From Verrucolacustris abundans (GTDB taxonomy: Bacteria; Verrucomicrobiota; Verrucomicrobiia; Methylacidiphilales; Verrucolacustridaceae), in the NCBI GenBank assembly GCA_965194535.1, contig OZ239145.1, positions 1,426,001 to 1,490,000 of the forward strand: a stretch of 64,000 nt of DNA. The letters run 5' to 3'. This document shows positions 59,595 to 64,000 of the stretch, one piece after another. The position numbers and the translations under genes were made by a program. The first letter of the stretch is position 1; each line of letters starts with the position of its first letter. The notes below the pieces were generated by a model. That model was not told the DNA's origin, did not search any database, and saw nothing but the letters and a program-made list of their open reading frames with translations.

Positions 59595-60947
59595 CTAATT
59601 CAGAATGGCAGGGTCTGCATAATCGGTAAATCCTGTCGATTCCACGATTCGCACAGTGAGCAGCTGTCCCAAGTGGCGTGCTCCCCCATCGAAAATTACG
59701 GGTCGGTTTTGCCTCGAGCGGCCAGTCAAGCGACTCTCGTTCGTTTTGCTGGGGCCTTCCACTAAAATCTCCGTAAGTGTTCCCACACGCTTAGGTGCGC
59801 TCACTGCAACCTGACGATCCAGTAAATCGAGCAGAGCTCTGTTCCAATCCTCTTTTACGCTCTCAGCAACTTCGGGTTCCCGACTCTTGGCTGCCCGAGT
59901 CCCATCCCGCTGAGAATACCGAAAAATAAAACCGTTATCAAACTCCACCTGCTCCATCAAACGGTAGGTTTGCTGAAACTCTTCCTCCGTTTCCCCAGGA
60001 TATCCCACAATCACATCGGTAGTAATTCCAATGCTGGGGCAGGCTTTGCGAACCTTATCGATAATGTCTTTATACTGCTCGACGGTATAACCACGCCCCA
60101 TTTCTTTCAGAAGACGATTGGAACCAGACTGCACAGGTAGATGAAGATGCTCGCACAGCTTGCTCAACCTCCCATAGCAACCAATCAGATCCTCTTTCAT
60201 TCCACGAGGATGTGGCGAGGTAAAACGAATGCGCTCCAAACCATCCACACCCTGCAACTCCTCTAACAACTGAACAAAGGCGCTTTTCCCGCGCACCGAG
60301 GGAATTTCCCTCCGTCCGTACATATTCACGATCTGACCCAGAAGCGTGACTTCCCGAATCCCCTTTTCCACAAGGTTCCGAACCTCACTAACGATCTCCG
60401 CAATCGGACGGGACCGCTCCTTCCCTCGCGTCGTCGGGACAATGCAGAAGGAGCAGTGCATGTCGCACCCCTGCATGACAGAAACAAAAGCAGTGACTTG
60501 CTTCGGAATCAGAACGTGGTCCCGAATCGTCTTTTCCGACCCCTCCTCCTCACCCACATCGGCAAAGAACCTGGGTCGCCCCCCCAAACGTGCTTCCCGT
60601 GCCTCCATCACCAGATCCGCTACCCGGTGGAATTTTTGGGTTCCGACAACGAGATCCAGACCTTTCATCTCCTTTTCCAAGGACTCCCCTTTTCTTTGAG
60701 CCATGCAACCAAGAAAGCCCAAAACCACGCCCGGATTCTTTTTTCGAAGGGCCTTCAGATTGCTCATTTTCCGAAGAGCTTTCTTCTCCGCCAGATCGCG
60801 AACGCTACACGTGTTGAGCAAAATAACGTCCGCTTCCTTCTCGGTTTTTGCACGCTGATAGCCGCGATCCATGAGTTGGCGTGCCACCTGCTCGGTATCC
60901 CGCTCATTCATCTGGCAACCGTAAGTTTTTAGGAAAACAGAAGGCAT
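59595..60947 (-). CDS. miaB: tRNA-2-methylthio-N6-dimethylallyladenosine synthase
   Basis: The 450-residue radical SAM methylthiotransferase modifies A37 of tRNAs reading UNN codons. The N-terminal UPF0004 cysteines are in TYGCQMNERD, LLNTCSVRDLAEKKA and GFLGCMAQRKG. The radical SAM motif CxxxCxxC is in GCDMHCSFCIVPTTRGKERSR, and a TRAM-like C-terminal part carries VEGPSKTN and GRSRQNRPVIF. The MiaB rather than MtaB/RimO branch is suggested by the VVGTQKFHRV and SRPIAEI segments. Confidence 0.94.
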   Translation of the reverse strand: MPSVFLKTYGCQMNERDTEQVARQLMDRGYQRAKTEKEADVILLNTCSVRDLAEKKALRKMSNLKALRKKNPGVVLGFLGCMAQRKGESLEKEMKGLDLVVGTQKFHRVADLVMEAREARLGGRPRFFADVGEEEGSEKTIRDHVLIPKQVTAFVSVMQGCDMHCSFCIVPTTRGKERSRPIAEIVSEVRNLVEKGIREVTLLGQIVNMYGRREIPSVRGKSAFVQLLEELQGVDGLERIRFTSPHPRGMKEDLIGCYGRLSKLCEHLHLPVQSGSNRLLKEMGRGYTVEQYKDIIDKVRKACPSIGITTDVIVGYPGETEEEFQQTYRLMEQVEFDNGFIFRYSQRDGTRAAKSREPEVAESVKEDWNRALLDLLDRQVAVSAPKRVGTLTEILVEGPSKTNESRLTGRSRQNRPVIFDGGARHLGQLLTVRIVESTGFTDYADPAILN

Positions 60948-60999
60948 ACCCTAAGATCCTGCCCCAATTACGGGCGAAGGAGAATCCCCAAAGACAGGG

Positions 61000-61257
61000 T
61001 TAAGCAAAGAGTCGTTTACTGAAGTGTCCGCGCAAAAACCGGTAAAAAGCAAGAGGGAGTGGAAGAACAAAGAAAAAAGCCGCAGGCACAAGAACCGTAG
61101 GATGACAAAAGCCTCCATCGATTTTTACAATTCCTTCCCATAATAAGGCAACAAATCCAAGCCCAGCGCCCCAGTAACTCAAAGGCATAATAACAGCCCG
61201 GAAGTTTTCTTTTTCCTTAAGACGATGAATCCTTTCCGAACGATTATTCCAATTCAT
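61000..61257 (-). CDS. Small two-helix membrane protein, unknown
   Basis: The 85-residue protein has a charged N-terminus (NNRSERIHRLKEKENF), then two membrane helices (about 25-42, PLSYWGAGLGFVALLWEG, and about 52-72, PTVLVPAAFFFVLPLPLAFYR), and a basic tail. No family is recognised. It follows tatC by 47 bases; the gap holds an imperfect inverted repeat just before its ATG and no ribosome-binding site. Confidence 0.5.
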   Translation of the reverse strand: MNWNNRSERIHRLKEKENFRAVIMPLSYWGAGLGFVALLWEGIVKIDGGFCHPTVLVPAAFFFVLPLPLAFYRFLRGHFSKRLFA

Positions 61258-61288
61258 GGCGATGAGCTTTTCTAAAAACTCATCCGCC
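61258..61288 (-). repeat. Inverted repeat abutting start of small membrane protein
   Basis: GGCGATGAG (61258-61266) pairs with CTCATCCGCC (61279-61288), nine pairs with one bulge and a 12-base A/T-rich loop. It covers the whole region where a ribosome-binding site for the 61257 start would be. There is no T-run. Confidence 0.4.
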
Positions 61289-61304
61289 CAATAACAATTA
61301 AAAT

Positions 61305-62075
61305 CTAAGAGTGAATCAGGGAATCACTCTGTTTTCGATTGTGTCTTTCGGCCCAACCCATCCCCGCCAATCCCAGTTCAAAGAGTGCGTACAGGGGCAC
61401 AAACATTAGAACCAGGTTAAAAGGATCAGAGGTCGGAGTGACGCAGGCCGCCAGCACCAGCAAGGCCACCACTGCATGTCGCCGGTGCTCCGAAACCACC
61501 TTTTGCTCGAGAATCCCGAGACGCGCTAAAATAACCATGATTAGGGGGAGCTCAAAAGAGAGACCGAAGCCGACCAGCATCTGGAGAGCAAAATCGGTGT
61601 AACTCGTCATGGTCCAACTGGTCTCCAACCCCAACCAGCGGTTGAAATCCTGAAAGAAACGCAACGCTCTTGGCAGAACCAAGAAATAACAGAAAAGTGC
61701 CCCTCCAAAAAAAAGGCCTGTCCCCACCAAAAAGACCGGAAGCAACAAACCGCGCTCCCGTACATCGAGAGCTGGCAAAAGATATTGTCCGAGAAAGAAT
61801 AGAACCAGTGGGAGGGACAGAAGAATTCCTGCCCCGATTCCGATCTGCAGTGTCACTGTCATTGGATCGGTCACCTGGAGCGCCAATAAGGTGCTCGGAG
61901 CCGGCTGCACCAAACCCTCCTGCGCCTGCGTTAGAGGCCAGCGAAGGATTTCCATCACACGACCGATGCTCATCACCCCGAGAATCGATCCTGCCCCAAT
62001 CGCAGCCGCACATTTCAGAATTACCCCCCGCAGGTCCTCCAAATGATCTAAAAACGGCTTCTCGCTGTCTTTCAT
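61305..62075 (-). CDS. tatC: Sec-independent translocase TatC
   Basis: The polytopic protein recognises twin-arginine signals. The N-terminal FLDHLEDLRGVILKC and the conserved glutamate in VGFGLSFELPLIMV are visible, with six membrane segments and SEHRRHAVVALLVLAACVTPTSDPFNLVLM near the end. I use ATG 62075, overlapping the preceding gene's stop (TAATG). A frame to 62090 would add five residues. tatA/tatB are not in the window. Confidence 0.95.
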   Translation of the reverse strand: MKDSEKPFLDHLEDLRGVILKCAAAIGAGSILGVMSIGRVMEILRWPLTQAQEGLVQPAPSTLLALQVTDPMTVTLQIGIGAGILLSLPLVLFFLGQYLLPALDVRERGLLLPVFLVGTGLFFGGALFCYFLVLPRALRFFQDFNRWLGLETSWTMTSYTDFALQMLVGFGLSFELPLIMVILARLGILEQKVVSEHRRHAVVALLVLAACVTPTSDPFNLVLMFVPLYALFELGLAGMGWAERHNRKQSDSLIHS

Positions 62076-62641
62076 TAGAACTTTCTCCAACCGTTTTCCG
62101 TCACCACAGAGGGGAGAGGGATATCGTGCGGTTCTTGAGGCAAATCCTCGACTTCCTGCTGCCCAAAGAACATACCCACCACTTTTGAACTTCGACCTCG
62201 GCGCGACAAAGCCCGGTCATAATGTCCCCCGCCGCGACCCAATCGGGTACCTTTTGAGTCAAAAGCCCTCCCCGGCACAAGAAAAAGCCCAACGTCCCCC
62301 AATGACCTTCGGACGGACAAATCAGGTGAAGGCTCCCACAAAGTGCCTGTTTCAGGAAGGTGACAAGGAGAAATCTCCCACCACGTCAGCCCCTCCCGTA
62401 TGTCGATTTTCGGAAGATATACTTTCTTGCCTTCCCCCCATGCCTTTTGCAGTAAGCCTCGGGTTTGGGGCTCATCTGTTAGGGAGAGGTAAAATCCAAC
62501 CACAGACGCCTCCCTCCACTCCATGAGATCCAAAACCGTCTCTTCGATCTTTTGAGATGCACCACGCCGCTCCTCTTCGCTCCATCGCGCCATGCGTAGA
62601 CGTATCTCATCACGAAGTGCTGCCTTTTTTGCCCCAGACAT
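62075..62641 (-). CDS. 5-formyltetrahydrofolate cyclo-ligase
   Basis: The 188-residue enzyme returns 5-formyl-THF to 5,10-methenyl-THF using ATP. The signature is LGRGGGHYDRALSRRG, with LVPGRAFDSKGTRLG and KKVYLPKIDIREGL. I use ATG 62641; an upstream TTG at 62677 would add 12 residues. Its stop overlaps the tatC start. Confidence 0.88.
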   Translation of the reverse strand: MSGAKKAALRDEIRLRMARWSEEERRGASQKIEETVLDLMEWREASVVGFYLSLTDEPQTRGLLQKAWGEGKKVYLPKIDIREGLTWWEISPCHLPETGTLWEPSPDLSVRRSLGDVGLFLVPGRAFDSKGTRLGRGGGHYDRALSRRGRSSKVVGMFFGQQEVEDLPQEPHDIPLPSVVTENGWRKF

Positions 62642-62691
62642 GAAGCTGACAATGCCCGATTTTTCCGCTCTCGCCAACCTTACCGACAGGG

Positions 62692-63609
62692 TTGCCTGCC
62701 CACGAAATCCCCACCATTCTTCCTTCCTTGAGCACTCGAGCCCATTCTCGCGCTCGTCGCCCTACCCATCGCTTTATCACCGATGTTCTCCTCCCTGCTC
62801 TTTTTACACGCAAACGAGGTCATCGGAGCGGAGTCTCCCCGATATTTCCAAAACTCAAGAAAGGTCAAATTTGCATCACCTGGATCGGCCACGCCTCCTT
62901 TTTAATCCAAACCTCCCAAGCGAATATTCTAATCGATCCGAACTGGGCCAACTGGCTTCTTGTTGTTCGGCGCCTTCGTCACGCAGGTCTTCTTCACCAC
63001 CATCTTCCTTCCATCGACCTTGTTCTCATCACTCACGCCCACTTCGATCACCTCCATCGTCGTAGCCTTCGTAAAATTGCCTCCAACCAACCCATCGTAG
63101 TCCCATCAGGTGTTGCAGATCTTGTTCACGGACTTGGTTTTGAGAAGGTCTATGAGATGAAATGGTGGGAGCGCCTGCGTTTCCCAGGAGCGGCCATCAC
63201 CTTTGTTCCCGCAAAACATTGGGGCGCCCGAAAGGTGACCGACCACCATCGCGGCTATGGCGGCTATGTCCTCGATGTCGGCGGACGAACGATCTACCAC
63301 GCCGGCGATTCCGGCTACTTCAACGGATTCCGTGAAATCGGTAAGAAACTACATCCGGAAATCTCTCTTCTCCCCATCGGTGCCTATCACGGTCCTAAAT
63401 TCGGAGAAAACCACATGGATCCGGAAGAGTCTCTTCGAGCTTTTGAAGATCTAAAATCCAAGGTTCTCATCCCGATGCACTTTGGCACCTACCGCCTCAG
63501 TTACGAACCCCTACACGAACCCCCCCAACGGCTGATGCAAGCGGCAAGCGAGGCAGGGCGTTTGGCTGACGTACGATTTCTGATCGAAGGAATGCCAACC
63601 CTATTCTAA
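62692..63609 (+). CDS. Metallo-beta-lactamase-fold hydrolase (NAPE-PLD/UlaG-like)
   Basis: The 305-residue protein has the metal-binding motif LITHAHFDHLHRRSL, preceded by ITWIGHASFLIQTSQANILIDPNW, and later IYHAGDSGYFNGF and VLIPMHFGTYRLSYEPLHEPP. This pattern is closest to NAPE-PLD-like and UPF0173 hydrolases, which cleave phosphodiesters in lipids. Start TTG 62692 is the first in frame, but it is weak; the conserved fold starts about 60 residues later. It is divergent from the cyclo-ligase gene and overlaps the last gene's end by 9 bases. Confidence 0.78.
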   Translation: MPAHEIPTILPSLSTRAHSRARRPTHRFITDVLLPALFTRKRGHRSGVSPIFPKLKKGQICITWIGHASFLIQTSQANILIDPNWANWLLVVRRLRHAGLLHHHLPSIDLVLITHAHFDHLHRRSLRKIASNQPIVVPSGVADLVHGLGFEKVYEMKWWERLRFPGAAITFVPAKHWGARKVTDHHRGYGGYVLDVGGRTIYHAGDSGYFNGFREIGKKLHPEISLLPIGAYHGPKFGENHMDPEESLRAFEDLKSKVLIPMHFGTYRLSYEPLHEPPQRLMQAASEAGRLADVRFLIEGMPTLF

Positions 63610-64000
63610 TCCACCCCGCTCCGCCCACCCAACCTTTGCCGTGGGTCTCGCAAAAGCAACCAATCGCCCGCGATGGGTCACAAAGTTAAAGAAGTTCTTT
63701 GCATTTCCACACGGCGCGTTTGGGTTGAACTCATATACATCCACTCCTCCCCCCCTCTCCCCATCCATCCTTTGGGATGAACCTGCGACCATGGCCTCTC
63801 CATCTTTTTTTCTACCTAAATAAATCATCACGTGACTGATGGGAGGGTCCCGCGGCACATCATACGTCCACTCCCAAAAAAGAAGATCTCCACTCCTCAT
63901 CTCAGTCATCAGTTTCTCAGAATCCACTTTTCCGCTCGCCTCAACAGGAACTGCACGCACCTTGCCCTTTTTCTTGAAGAAGAGGTACTGGTCCGATGCC
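63601..64000 (-). CDS. NlpC/P60-like peptidase, N-terminus beyond window
   Basis: The frame is open from the right edge (beginning SDQYLFFKKKGKVRAVPVEA) to a stop at 63601. The visible part has MRSGDLLFWEW and ISHVMIYLGRKKDGEAMVAGSS, the strands and catalytic histidine of NlpC/P60 cysteine peptidases, which cut peptidoglycan peptides. The catalytic cysteine should lie upstream outside the window, so activity cannot be judged. An in-frame GTG at 63960 is probably not the true start. Its end overlaps the hydrolase gene by 9 bases. Confidence 0.65.
   Translation of the reverse strand, partial: ASDQYLFFKKKGKVRAVPVEASGKVDSEKLMTEMRSGDLLFWEWTYDVPRDPPISHVMIYLGRKKDGEAMVAGSSQRMDGERGGGVDVYEFNPNAPCGNAKNFFNFVTHRGRLVAFARPTAKVGWAERGGLE

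Noticed and set aside
1..64000. CRISPR arrays, insertion sequences, prophage or integrase genes
   Set aside because: No regularly spaced repeats, transposase, integrase or phage structural genes were seen on either strand.

Overview
The window reads as a chromosomal segment of a Gram-negative, diderm bacterium with a compact genome. Lipid A genes (lpxB, lpxI), Lnt, a large OprP-like porin, an outer-membrane barrel protein, Mpl (murein tripeptide recycling), L,D-transpeptidase and TatC establish the envelope type. The long IspH, the atypical DksA-like protein, the AsmA-like giant protein, the carotenoid genes and the general gene neighbourhoods fit Verrucomicrobiota (PVC group) best. That placement is an inference from protein character and has not been tested by a search. 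No rRNA, CRISPR array, prophage, integrase or insertion sequence was seen. Almost everything is core housekeeping. No stretch longer than about 300 bases lacks a gene; the longest untranslated gaps are roughly 100-170 bp (before nusA, between thiG and ispA, and two AT-rich gaps near 15.83-15.95 kb and 25.85-25.97 kb).

Layout. 0-5.5 kb: a giant AsmA/TamB-like protein running off the left edge, a trypsin-like protease with a LysM domain, and an overlapping APH/EcKinase-like kinase. 5.5-10.3 kb (minus): a probable operon lnt-prfB-trpC-trpB, with prfB needing a programmed +1 frameshift. 10.3-13.1 kb: a carotenoid set (CruF-like protein, phytoene/squalene synthase, long-chain prenyl diphosphate synthase). 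13.1-20 kb: cysE, aroE, prepilin peptidase, an outer-membrane barrel protein, aroC, aroK, queG. 20-29.7 kb: TPR lipoprotein, sugar epimerase, tRNA-Leu(UAA), ferredoxin and its flavoprotein reductase, a frameshifted L,D-transpeptidase, a nuclease-family protein, tRNA-Leu(UAG), a porin, and a glycosyltransferase-PHP fusion. 29.8-33.5 kb (minus): thiG-thiH-thiS continuing without a gap into an ECF sigma factor, a putative anti-sigma factor and a small exported protein. 33.6-37.4 kb: ispA, then lpxI-Gfo/Idh-lpxB. 37.4-41.3 kb: nusA-infB-rbfA behind a recognisable promoter and a leader terminator. 41.3-47.2 kb: DUF151 nuclease, speA, DksA-like protein, rpsR, rpmB, two DsrE/TusDC-like proteins, mpl. 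47.2-51.7 kb (minus): DAHP synthase, argD, argF, ispH. 51.8-64 kb: pfkA, a LarA-like protein, cysteine desulfurase, tRNA-Thr(CGU), two flavoproteins, a GT9 glycosyltransferase, miaB, tatC, 5-formyl-THF cyclo-ligase, a metallo-beta-lactamase-fold hydrolase and a truncated NlpC/P60 protein.

How the genes work together. Several blocks feed aromatic amino acids (DAHP synthase, aroE, aroK, aroC, trpC, trpB), isoprenoids (ispH, ispA, the second prenyl synthase, phytoene synthase, CruF) and the envelope (lpxB/lpxI, lnt, mpl, L,D-transpeptidase). Four-base start/stop overlaps (ATGA or TTGA) are common between co-directional genes, and convergent genes often share their stop codons, so transcripts must overlap.

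The strongest unusual signals are regulatory. (1) The frameshift-stimulating Shine-Dalgarno element of prfB lies inside a 17-bp hairpin with a CUUG tetraloop. (2) A textbook intrinsic terminator sits in the nusA leader, inside a short leader ORF whose stop overlaps the nusA start. (3) The L,D-transpeptidase is split by a -1 frame change at a run of nine A. (4) A thiazole-synthesis operon runs directly into an ECF sigma operon. (5) One gene fuses a GT28-like glycosyltransferase to a PHP phosphoesterase.
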